A stretch of 64,000 bases of DNA from Actinomycetes bacterium (GTDB lineage: Bacteria; Actinomycetota; Acidimicrobiia; Acidimicrobiales; RAAP-2). The stretch lies in assembly GCA_021778895.1 (NCBI GenBank), contig JAJYBR010000002.1, forward strand, positions 1 to 64,000, in the 5' to 3' direction. The position numbers and the translations under genes are program-made. This document shows, in pieces, positions 54,375 to 62,352 of the stretch; the stretch's first letter is position 1, and each line of letters opens with the position of its first letter. Below the pieces are notes generated by a model. That model was not told the DNA's origin, made no database searches, and worked only from the letters and a program-made list of their open reading frames with translations.

Positions 54375-55301
54375 ATGAAGGCCTACGTGGCCGTGACGGA
54401 CCCTGACTGGTACCGCTACCTCGCGGCGCGGCCCGAGATCCGGGAGGCCAACTTCTGGCGCCCGTACGGCGGACGCCAGTTCAAGGTCCTCGACCCAGGC
54501 GAGCCCTTCATCTTCAAGACCAAGGCTCCTGACAACTTCCTCGTCGGGGGTGGCATCTACGAGGGTTTCGTCTCGTTGCCCATCTCTCGCGCGTGGGAGA
54601 TCTTCGGCGAGGGCAACGGCGTCGAGAGCGCCGATCGCCTCATCGCGCGCATCCGCTCGATCACCCGTGAATCCAGAGAGCAGATCGGCGACCGAGAGAT
54701 CGGGTGCATCCTCTTGCGCGACCTCCATTTCGTCTCTGCCGACGAGAGGATCCCGACTCCGTCTTCCTTCACGAGGAACACGGTTCAGGGTCGGGGCTAC
54801 GAATGCCCCGGCGGAGACCCGGTCATCGACGCGATGGCCCAGGTCCTCCTCGGACAGGCCGACGCTGTCGACCTCTTCTCCGGAGAGAATGCGCCGCTCG
54901 GGCCGACGCGCGGCGAACCTCGACTGGTCACACCCCGACTCGGCCAGGGAGGTTTCAAGGCACTCGTCGAAGAGGCGTACGGGCGCCGATGCGCGGTCAC
55001 CGGTCACCGGATCCTCCCCACGCTGCAGGCGGCGCACGTGCTCCCCGTGGCCTCCGGCGGCCAGCATCGGGTCGACAACGGGATCTTGCTGCGCTCCGAC
55101 GTGCACACCCTGTTCGATCGCGGGTACTTGGGAGTCGACGACCGGTACCGGCTTCGCGTCAGTCCCCGTTTGAGATCGGAGTTCGGCAACGGCGAGGAGT
55201 TCTACTCCCGCGAGGGCTCGGTGATCTCCCTGCCCTCCCGCGTACCCGAGCGACCCTCGCCAGACTTCCTGACCTGGCACCTCGCCCACGTGTTCCGCTG
55301 A
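54375..55301 (+). CDS. HNH endonuclease with N-terminal EVE/PUA-like domain
   Basis: 308 residues. The N-terminal 150 residues (AYVAVTDPDWYRYLA, NFWRPYGG, GEPFIFKTKAP, FLVGGGIYEGF) are the PUA/EVE-like module that reads modified bases in related proteins. The C-terminal domain from RCAVTGHRILPTLQAAHVLP to LLRSDVHTLFDRG is HNH: His in AAHVLP and the N/H pair in DNGILLRSDVHTLFD. This is the layout of type IV-like, modification-dependent restriction. It lies 3 kb outside the island in its own transcription unit. Confidence 0.87.
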   Translation: MKAYVAVTDPDWYRYLAARPEIREANFWRPYGGRQFKVLDPGEPFIFKTKAPDNFLVGGGIYEGFVSLPISRAWEIFGEGNGVESADRLIARIRSITRESREQIGDREIGCILLRDLHFVSADERIPTPSSFTRNTVQGRGYECPGGDPVIDAMAQVLLGQADAVDLFSGENAPLGPTRGEPRLVTPRLGQGGFKALVEEAYGRRCAVTGHRILPTLQAAHVLPVASGGQHRVDNGILLRSDVHTLFDRGYLGVDDRYRLRVSPRLRSEFGNGEEFYSREGSVISLPSRVPERPSPDFLTWHLAHVFR

Positions 55302-55314
55302 GTGTCTCTCGCTC

Positions 55315-55326
55315 CACGGGCCCGTG
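55315..55326. repeat. 12-bp perfect palindrome after the HNH gene
   Basis: CACGGGCCCGTG, 14 bp after the HNH stop. No U-run, so terminator function is uncertain. The rest of 55302-55545 shows no gene. Confidence 0.3.
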
Positions 55327-55545
55327 CCGCGACGGCGTGCTCCCCTGCGTCGAGAACCCCGTGATCCCTCCGTGCTCTGCCGCGGAGTGCGGGCGGCACG
55401 CCTCCATGCAACCCGGTGCGACGCTCCGATCGCCTCGTCGTGCGACACCACCGATGCTGCCCCGAACGACCCGTGGCGACACGCCGGCCCACGAAGCGCG
55501 GACGCGCACGGCAAGATACACAGGACGGATCACGACGGAGGCGCC

Positions 55546-56460
55546 ATGAAGTTGAGCAAGGACCTGCTGTCAGAGCTGCGCGTCGAACCCGGCGAGCCCG
55601 CACGGCTGGACCGACGCAGCACCGAGCACGTGCGCGCCAACTGGCCCGGGGAAGGCAGCGGTCACGAGGCCGATGAGCCCCGCAAGCAGCTGGCCCACGA
55701 GGATCTGGCGGCGTTCACCCGGGAGCTCGAAGGAGCCCAGGAACTGCTGTGGGCCTCCGGGACGCACGCCGTGCTGATCGTCCTGCAAGCACTCGACGCC
55801 GCCGGCAAGGACGGGACCATCAAGCACGTCATGTCGGGGGTCAACCCGCAGGGGTGCCGCGTCGTCGCCTTCAAGCAGCCCTCGGCGACGGAGGCCGCCC
55901 ACGACTTCCTGTGGCGGGCCAACGCCGCCCTGCCCGCCCGCGGCGAGTTCACCATCTTCAACCGCTCCTATTACGAGGACGTCCTCGTCGTGCGCGTGCA
56001 CCCCGAGATCCTGGCCAAGGAGCACGCCGCCCCCGAGACCAACTCCCACTTCTGGCGGCGCCGCTACGACGACATCAACGCCTTCGAGCACCACCTGCAC
56101 CGCAACCACACGAGGATCGTCAAGATCTTCTTGCACCTCTCGAAGGACGAGCAGCGCCGCCGCTTCCTCGACCGGCTCGAGGACCCGGCCAAGCGCTGGA
56201 AGTTCTCCAGTGCCGACCTGGTCGAGCGCGGGTTCTGGGACGACTACCAGAGCGCCTACGAGGAGGCCCTGAGCGCCACGTCGACCTCCTGGGCGCCGTG
56301 GTACGTGGTGCCGGCGGACCACAAGTACGAGCTGCGCGCCCTCGTGGGGGGCATCATCGTCGACGCCATCGACCAGCTCGACCTGCGCGCCCCCGCCGTC
56401 GACCCCTCGCGCGCCGACGACCTCGACCGGGCCCACCGGTCCCTGCTCGCCGAGGGCTGA
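55546..56460 (+). CDS. ppk2: Polyphosphate kinase 2 family protein
   Basis: 304 residues, a one-domain PPK2 that makes nucleoside di- or triphosphates from polyphosphate. Walker A LDAAGKDGTIKHV near residue 90, GEFTIFNRSYYEDVLV (Walker B/lid-side) and WKFSSADLVERGFWDDY in the lid. ATG at 55546 after CGGAGG. The subclass (class I acting on NDP, or III on NMP and NDP) needs comparison. An in-frame start at 55324 adds a non-protein-like segment. Confidence 0.92.
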   Translation: MKLSKDLLSELRVEPGEPARLDRRSTEHVRANWPGEGSGHEADEPRKQLAHEDLAAFTRELEGAQELLWASGTHAVLIVLQALDAAGKDGTIKHVMSGVNPQGCRVVAFKQPSATEAAHDFLWRANAALPARGEFTIFNRSYYEDVLVVRVHPEILAKEHAAPETNSHFWRRRYDDINAFEHHLHRNHTRIVKIFLHLSKDEQRRRFLDRLEDPAKRWKFSSADLVERGFWDDYQSAYEEALSATSTSWAPWYVVPADHKYELRALVGGIIVDAIDQLDLRAPAVDPSRADDLDRAHRSLLAEG

Positions 56461-56508
56461 CCGCTCCGGCGCGTCGCGCACGCCGGGCCGCGGCCCGATG
56501 CTGTCGTG

Positions 56509-58005
56509 TCAGCGCGCCGTTGGGAAGGCCAGGCTGGCCTCGGAGGCGGCGGCCGGTGCCGGCCAGCGCACGGTGACGGCCTTGGACCGGGTGTAGAAGC
56601 TGACGCCTTCGGGCCCGTAGATGTGGCGATCCCCGAACAGGGAGTCCTTCCAGCCGCCGAACGAGTAGTACGCCAGGGGCACGGGGATGGGGACGTTGAT
56701 CCCGATCATTCCCACGCGCACACCCCGATGGAAGCGTCGCGCGGCCTCGCCGCTCGAGGTGAACAGGGCGGTCCCGTTGCCGTAGGGGTTGGCGTTGATC
56801 AGCGCGATCGCCTCGTCCACGTCGGCCGCCCGCACGACGGCGAGCACCGGCCCGAAGACCTCCTGGCGGTACACGTCCATGGCGGTCGTCACGCGGTCGA
56901 GCACCGTCGGCCCGACGAAGAAGCCGTTCTCGTGGCCCGCGACGACGAGCCCGCGCCCGTCGACCAGGACACGGGCACCCTCCTCGGCGCCCCGCGCGAT
57001 CAGCCCCTCGATGCGCTGCTGGGCGCTGCGCGTGATGACCGGTCCCATCTCGCTGTCCGGAGCGCGACCGGGCCCGACCCGCACGGCCCGTGCCTGCTCG
57101 CCGACCTGGTCGAGCACGGCGTCGCCGTCGGGTCCCACGAGCACGGCGACCGAGACCGCCATGCAGCGCTCGCCCGCCGAGCCGAAGGCCGAGGCGACCA
57201 GGTGGCCCGCGGCGAAGGCCGGGTCGGCATCGGGCAGGACCACCGCGTGGTTCTTCGCCCCGCCGAGGGCCTGCACCCGCTTACCCGCCGCCGTGGCGCG
57301 CTCGTGGATGTGCCGGGCGATCGCCGTCGAGCCGACGAAGGAGATGGCGGCCACGCCGGGGTGGTCGAGCAGCGCCTCGACGGCCGTCGCGTCGCCGTGG
57401 ACGACGTTGAGGACCCCGTCGGGCAGGCCCGCCTCCTGGGCCAGGCGCGCGAGCAGGACCGACGCCGACGGGTCGCGCTCGGAGGGCTTGAGGATGAAGG
57501 TGTTCCCCGTGGCGATCGCCAGGGGGAACATCCACATCGGGACCATCGCGGGGAAGTTGAAGGGCGTGATGCCCGCCACCACCCCGAGGGGCTGGCGATA
57601 CGAGAAGAGGTCGACGTCGCTGGACACCTGGTCGGAGTAGTCGCCCTTGAGCAGCGTCGGCACCCCGCACGCGTGCTCGATGACCTCGAGACCGCGCTGG
57701 ACCTCGCCGCGGGCGTCGCTGAACACCTTGCCGTGCTCGTCACAGATCACCCCGGCGAGCTCGTCGAGGTGCGCGTTGACCAGCTCGCGCAGGGCGAACA
57801 GGACCCGGGTGCGCTGGCTCAAGGAGGACTCGGCCCACGAGAGGGCCGCCTCGGTGGCAACCCGCACCGCTTGGTCGACCAGGGCGTCGCTGGCGAAGGG
57901 CACCTGCGCGGTCTGCTCGCCGGTGGCGGGGTTGCTCACGGGCCCGGTGCGCGCCTCCGGCTCGGTGACCTCGCGTCCGCCGATCCAGTGTGCGATCGTT
58001 CTCAT
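56509..58005 (-). CDS. mmsA: Methylmalonate-semialdehyde dehydrogenase (acylating)
   Basis: 498 residues, CoA-dependent aldehyde dehydrogenase of valine and inositol breakdown: (methyl)malonate semialdehyde to propionyl- or acetyl-CoA. Starts IAHWIGGREV; ITPFNFPAMVPMWM, VGSTAIARHI, LGGAKNHAVV, catalytic Cys in GSAGERCMAVS, and NPYGNGTALFT, GWKDSLFGD. The lack of a conserved Glu general base in LGGAKN is typical of MMSDH. ATG at 58003-58005 with GGGGG six bases upstream. Confidence 0.93.
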   Translation of the reverse strand: MRTIAHWIGGREVTEPEARTGPVSNPATGEQTAQVPFASDALVDQAVRVATEAALSWAESSLSQRTRVLFALRELVNAHLDELAGVICDEHGKVFSDARGEVQRGLEVIEHACGVPTLLKGDYSDQVSSDVDLFSYRQPLGVVAGITPFNFPAMVPMWMFPLAIATGNTFILKPSERDPSASVLLARLAQEAGLPDGVLNVVHGDATAVEALLDHPGVAAISFVGSTAIARHIHERATAAGKRVQALGGAKNHAVVLPDADPAFAAGHLVASAFGSAGERCMAVSVAVLVGPDGDAVLDQVGEQARAVRVGPGRAPDSEMGPVITRSAQQRIEGLIARGAEEGARVLVDGRGLVVAGHENGFFVGPTVLDRVTTAMDVYRQEVFGPVLAVVRAADVDEAIALINANPYGNGTALFTSSGEAARRFHRGVRVGMIGINVPIPVPLAYYSFGGWKDSLFGDRHIYGPEGVSFYTRSKAVTVRWPAPAAASEASLAFPTAR

Positions 58006-58067
58006 CTCAACCCCCAGAAACGGGCCCTTGCGGGCCCGCGTCGCCAGCGTAGGCCCAAAGCCCGGGG

Positions 58068-58073
58068 TAGCGT
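58068..58073 (+). promoter_or_regulatory. -10 box of the FAD oxidase gene (leaderless)
   Basis: TAGCGT, eight bases before the ATG at 58082. Confidence 0.45.
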
Positions 58074-58081
58074 CAGCAGAG

Positions 58082-59677
58082 ATGGGGGCTCGCCTGTTCG
58101 GCTGGGGCACCGAGAGCGGCGACCTCTCCGCAGCCGAGGCGCACGCCCTGCTGGACCGGGTGCGCCCCTGGCTGGCCGTGACCGAGCCCGTCGACCCGCC
58201 CACGCTGTCCGAGGTCGACCTGGCACCCCCGCGCCTGGCGCCCGCGGGACCCGTCAGCGCCTGGTTGCGCACCGACCCGCTGGCCCGGGCAACCCACACC
58301 TACGGACAGGGCTACCGCGACCTCGTGCGTCGCCTGGAACGCCGCTTCGCACCGGCCCCCGACGTGGTCGCCGTGCCGCCCGACGAGAACGGCGTCGTGG
58401 CAACCCTCGAGTGGGCCGACGCCCACGACGCCGTGGTCGTCCCCTTCGGCGGCGGGACCTCGGTCGTCGGTGGCATCGAGGCTCCCTCCGACGACCCCCG
58501 GCCCGTCGTCAGCCTCGACCTCGAGGGACTGCACGGCGTGATCGAGGTGGACACGGCCTCGCGGGTCGCGCGGTGCCGTGCCGGCACACGGGGCCCCGAC
58601 CTCGAAGCGGCCCTGGCCCCCTACGGCCTGACCCTGCGCCACTTCCCCCAGTCCTTCGAGTTCTCGACCGTCGGCGGCTGGCTCGCCACGCACGCCGCCG
58701 GGCACTACGCGACCGGACCGACCCGCATCGACGACGCCGTCGCGTCGCTGCGCGCGGTCACCCCGCGCGGCATCCTCGACACCGGCCGCCACCCCAGCTG
58801 GGGCGCGGGCCCGGACGTACGGGCCCTGGTGCTCGGCTCCGAGGGAACCCTCGGGGTCATCACCGAGACGTGGCTGCGCGTCGTCGCCCGGCCCACCTTC
58901 CACGCCCGGGCGGTCGCCCGCTTCGCCGACGTCGAGGCCGGCATCGCCGCCTCGCGCGCCATCGCCCAGTCGGGCTTGCGCCCGGCCAACGCCCGGCTGC
59001 TCGATCCGGTGGAGGCAGCGGTGTCGGGCGCCGGAGACGGGAACGAGGCCCTCCTCCTGCTCGCGTGCGAGTCCGCGGACCACCCGGTCAGCGGCGAGAT
59101 GACCCGCTTGCGCGAGCTGGCGGCCGACCACGGCGCCAAACTCCGTGACGGCGTCGGGCGACCCGACGCCCCGTGGCGCGACGCGTTCGTGCGCGCGCCC
59201 TACGCCCGCGACGTGCTCGTGCGCGCCGGCCTCTTGGTCGAGACCTTCGAGACCGTCACCACGTGGGACCGGCTCGACACCTTGCGCCACGCCGTCGTCG
59301 ATGCCGCCGCGGCGGCGCTCGCCGCCTCGGGGTCCCCGGGCGGGCTCGTGAGCTGGCGCCTGACCCACCTGTACCCCGATGGCGCCGCCCTCTACCTCAC
59401 GGTCCTCGCTCCCGCTCGCGCCCGCGACCGGGTCGGGCAGATCGACGAGGTCCGTGCGGGCCTGCTCGCGGTCCTGGCCGACGCTGCGGCCCCGGTGACC
59501 CATCACCACGCCGTGGGCCGCGTCCACCAGCCGGCCCACACGGCGAGCAGCCCGGCGCTCGCCACCGCTCTCCTGGTGAGCGCGAAGGCCGTCCTCGATC
59601 CGCGCGGACTCCTCAACCCGGGGGTGCTCGTCGCCTCCTCGCGCCCTGGTCACCAGCCCCGGGACCACGTAGGGTAG
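58082..59677 (+). CDS. FAD-binding enzyme similar to alkyldihydroxyacetonephosphate synthase
   Basis: 531 residues, VAO/FAD-linked oxidase family. LFGWGTESGDLSAAEAHALLDRV at the N-terminus recalls the AGPS start (WGW). The FAD pyrophosphate loop is VPFGGGTSVVGG (about residue 122), then FSTVGGWLATHAAGHYATGPTRIDD and LGSEGTLGVIT. The C-terminal oxidase domain ends THHHAVGRVH, where a His-His pair is used by AGPS to bind substrate. Ether-lipid synthesis is the inference; D-lactate dehydrogenase-like enzymes are the alternative. Confidence 0.82.
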   Translation: MGARLFGWGTESGDLSAAEAHALLDRVRPWLAVTEPVDPPTLSEVDLAPPRLAPAGPVSAWLRTDPLARATHTYGQGYRDLVRRLERRFAPAPDVVAVPPDENGVVATLEWADAHDAVVVPFGGGTSVVGGIEAPSDDPRPVVSLDLEGLHGVIEVDTASRVARCRAGTRGPDLEAALAPYGLTLRHFPQSFEFSTVGGWLATHAAGHYATGPTRIDDAVASLRAVTPRGILDTGRHPSWGAGPDVRALVLGSEGTLGVITETWLRVVARPTFHARAVARFADVEAGIAASRAIAQSGLRPANARLLDPVEAAVSGAGDGNEALLLLACESADHPVSGEMTRLRELAADHGAKLRDGVGRPDAPWRDAFVRAPYARDVLVRAGLLVETFETVTTWDRLDTLRHAVVDAAAAALAASGSPGGLVSWRLTHLYPDGAALYLTVLAPARARDRVGQIDEVRAGLLAVLADAAAPVTHHHAVGRVHQPAHTASSPALATALLVSAKAVLDPRGLLNPGVLVASSRPGHQPRDHVG

Positions 59678-59694
59678 GACACCCGGAGGGAGCC

Positions 59695-61356
59695 ATGCGA
59701 CACGAGACCGACCTGGCCACGACCGACACGCGTGGCCCCGTGGAGATCGCGCCACGCGTCTACTGGGTCGGCTCGCTGCGACGCGACGAGCGGTTCCAGA
59801 CCCACGCGTACCTGCTCGCCGCCGGCGACCAGTCCGTCCTCATCGACCCGGGCTCCCCGCTGACCATCGAGGCCACTCTGGCCAAGGTGCGCCAGGTCCT
59901 CGACCCGCACTTGATCCGCTGGGTCGTGTGCCACGACGCCGATCCCGACGGGTGCGCGAGCCTGCCCGCGCTCGACGACGTGGTCAGCCCGAGCGCGGCG
60001 GTCGTCACCGAGTGGCGGGCAGCCGCTCTGTTGCGCCACTACGGTTCGCGCCTGCCCCTCCACCTCATCGAGGAGCACGACTGGGCCCTCGACCTCGGCG
60101 GCGGGCGCCAGCTGGAGTTCACCCTCACGCCCTACCTGCGCTTCCCCGGGGCGCTGTGCTCCTACGACACCGCCAGCCGCGTCCTGTTCACCGGTGACCT
60201 CTTCGGCGGCCTCACCAGTGGCGAGCATCTCTGGGCGGCCGACGAGTCCTACTTCGAAGCGGCCCGCGCCTTCCACGAGCACTACATGCCGAGCGGGGAC
60301 ATCCTGCGCGCCGGCCTGGCGACGCTCCAGCGCCGCTGGCGGCATCCCGAGGTGATCGCGCCCCATCACGGACAGGTCATCCCGTCGCGCCTCATCGCAC
60401 CGATGTTCGAGCGCCTGAGCACCCTGGAGTGCGGCATCTTCCTCAACGCCCGCGACGACCTCGACCTCGGCGCCCTGCTCCAGGCCGCCGCCATGGAGCG
60501 CAAGCTCGAGCACGCGCTGCTGGCCAGCGCCTCTCTGCCAGTTCTGGCCGAGCGCGCCCTCGGCGTCTTGCGCGAGCACCTGCCCGTGATCGGGCTCGAG
60601 GCCTACGTCGTGACCGAGGACGAGGGACTGGTGCTCTTCGCCGACGCGGACCAGTTCGCGGGCACGCCGATAACGGCCAATCCCCACCGCTCCAGCGAGC
60701 CGTTCCTGTCGATCGGCGGCGACGGCACCCTGCCGCCGACCCGGGTGTACCTCCTGCTCGCCGAGGACGCCGAGTTGCCTCGCCAATTCGCGACGGCCCT
60801 GGTGCGCCTGGCCGAGCCCATCCGCGTCGCCTTCATCGAGCATCTCCAGCAGCGCCGCGCCCGTCAGGATCACGAGCGCATGCTCGCCGAGACCATGACC
60901 GACCACCTGACGGGTTTGCACAACCGGCGCATTCTCGATGAGCTCTACGCGGCGAGCGACCCCGGGGCCATCTTGATGATCGACCTCGACCGGTTCAAGC
61001 CGATCAATGACGCCCACGGTCACGACGCCGGCGACGCAGCGCTGCGCGAGGTGGCTGCGGTGATCCACGCCAACATCCGCAGCCGGTCGGACCTCGGCGT
61101 GCGCTACGGCGGCGACGAGTTCCTGGTCGTGCTGCGCGAGGCCGACGAGACGTTCGCCGTGCAGGTCGCCGAGCGCATCCGCCGCCAGATCGAGCTCCTG
61201 ACGGTGCGCGGGTACGAGATCGGCCACCTGTCAGTCAGCGTCGGCGTCGCCCTACACTCGAGCGGCGAGCCCCTGGAGGTCGCGATCACCCGGGCGGACC
61301 AGGTGCTCCTGGCCGCCAAGGTTGCGGGGCGCAACCGCATCGCAACGGCGTGGTGA
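59695..61356 (+). CDS. ODP (diiron MBL-like) sensor fused to GGDEF diguanylate cyclase
   Basis: 553 residues. Residues about 15-240 are an ODP-type metallo-beta-lactamase fold as in flavodiiron proteins: IDPGSPLTI, then CHDADPDGCASLP (H...DPD), FTGDLFGG, and PHHGQVIPS. The family can hold a diiron centre that binds oxygen. A middle GAF-like region (about 260-390) is followed by GGDEF: LTGLHNRRILDEL, MIDLDRFKPIND and RYGGDEFLVVL, with the RxGGDEF active site intact; no RxxD I-site is seen directly before it. It should turn oxygen or redox state into cyclic-di-GMP. ATG at 59695 after GGAGGGAG. Confidence 0.85.
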   Translation: MRHETDLATTDTRGPVEIAPRVYWVGSLRRDERFQTHAYLLAAGDQSVLIDPGSPLTIEATLAKVRQVLDPHLIRWVVCHDADPDGCASLPALDDVVSPSAAVVTEWRAAALLRHYGSRLPLHLIEEHDWALDLGGGRQLEFTLTPYLRFPGALCSYDTASRVLFTGDLFGGLTSGEHLWAADESYFEAARAFHEHYMPSGDILRAGLATLQRRWRHPEVIAPHHGQVIPSRLIAPMFERLSTLECGIFLNARDDLDLGALLQAAAMERKLEHALLASASLPVLAERALGVLREHLPVIGLEAYVVTEDEGLVLFADADQFAGTPITANPHRSSEPFLSIGGDGTLPPTRVYLLLAEDAELPRQFATALVRLAEPIRVAFIEHLQQRRARQDHERMLAETMTDHLTGLHNRRILDELYAASDPGAILMIDLDRFKPINDAHGHDAGDAALREVAAVIHANIRSRSDLGVRYGGDEFLVVLREADETFAVQVAERIRRQIELLTVRGYEIGHLSVSVGVALHSSGEPLEVAITRADQVLLAAKVAGRNRIATAW

Positions 61357-61378
61357 GCGCCAGAAGGTAGGAGAAGGC

Positions 61379-61816
61379 ATGCGATTCACCGACGCGGTCA
61401 TCGAGGGCTTCCGTCGGGCCTTCGATTTCCGGGGCACCTCGACGCGGCCGGCCTACTGGTGGTTCTTCCTGCTCGACGTCCTGGTGAGCCTGGTGGCCGA
61501 CTTCGGGCACGCCCCGACGCTGGCCGGGATCTGGGAGCTGCTGCTCCTGATCCCGCTGCTGTCGTGCGGCGTGCGGCGCCACCACGACGCCGGCCGCTCG
61601 GGCTGGTGGATCCTGACCTCGCTGGTGCCCGTGTGGGGCTGGGTGCTGCTGGCCTACCCGACCAAGATGGTGGACAACCGCTACGCCGGTTCGGGGTCGA
61701 TCGACTCCCCCCACGGCGGGTCGACGCCCGTGTGCCCGACGTGCGGCCACCGCTCGATGCCCGGCGAGCGCTACTGCACCAGCTGCGGCACGCCGCTCCT
61801 GCCACCGCCGCGCTGA
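61379..61816 (+). CDS. DUF805 membrane protein with C-terminal zinc ribbon
   Basis: 145 residues. DUF805: FRRAFDFRGTSTRPAYWWFFLLDVLV, then LSCGVRRHHDAGRSGWW, with three or four membrane segments. The end carries a zinc ribbon CPTCGHRSMPGERYCTSCG. Function unknown. ATG at 61379 with TAGGAGAAGG upstream. The neighbour has a near-identical ribbon, so both may bind the same partner. Confidence 0.82.
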   Translation: MRFTDAVIEGFRRAFDFRGTSTRPAYWWFFLLDVLVSLVADFGHAPTLAGIWELLLLIPLLSCGVRRHHDAGRSGWWILTSLVPVWGWVLLAYPTKMVDNRYAGSGSIDSPHGGSTPVCPTCGHRSMPGERYCTSCGTPLLPPPR

Positions 61817-61869
61817 ACTCCGCGAGCGTCACGGTCCGGTCGTAGGCTCGCCCCCAGACGGGAGGCGCC

Positions 61870-62352
61870 ATGACGGGAGCGATCTTCGCGGTGGGCTTGG
61901 TGGGCTTGGTGATCGCGGTGATCGCGGCCGGCGTGCTGCTCACGATCGTGCCGATGTGGCGGATCTTCCGGCGCGCCGGCAAGCCCGGCTGGGCGGCGAT
62001 CGTCCCGATCTTCAGCCAGTACACGCTCTGTGAGGTCGTGGGACGTCCGGTGTGGTGGCTGATCTGGCTCCTGATCCCCTACGTCAGCATCGTGTTCTGG
62101 CTGATCTTCGCCATCGACCTGGCGCGGTCCTTCGGCCGCTCGACCGGCTTCGGCGTCGGCATGTGGCTCCTGCCGATCATCTTCGTGCCGATCCTGGGCT
62201 ACGGCTCGTCCCCCTACCTCGGGCCCCGAGCCGTCGGCCCCGGTCTCGACGACCACGTCCGCACCGGCTACACGACGTGCCCGACCTGCGGGCGCCTGCC
62301 CCTGCCCGGTGAGCGCTTCTGTGCCCAGTGCGGGACCGCCGTCGGGAGCTGA
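61870..62352 (+). CDS. DUF5684-like membrane protein with C-terminal zinc ribbon
   Basis: 160 residues, four hydrophobic helices (residues 5-27, about 52-80, 95-110) with MWRIFRRAGKPGWAAIVPIFSQYTL, the DUF5684 signature, and a ribbon CPTCGRLPLPGERFCAQCG at the end. The ribbon closely matches that of the preceding DUF805 gene, as if it was shuffled. ATG at 61870 with GGGAGGC upstream; TAGGCT near 61842 may be its promoter. Confidence 0.8.
   Translation: MTGAIFAVGLVGLVIAVIAAGVLLTIVPMWRIFRRAGKPGWAAIVPIFSQYTLCEVVGRPVWWLIWLLIPYVSIVFWLIFAIDLARSFGRSTGFGVGMWLLPIIFVPILGYGSSPYLGPRAVGPGLDDHVRTGYTTCPTCGRLPLPGERFCAQCGTAVGS

Noticed and set aside
55324..55545. N-terminal extension of PPK2
   Set aside because: Sequence is not protein-like and a strong ribosome site precedes the ATG at 55546.
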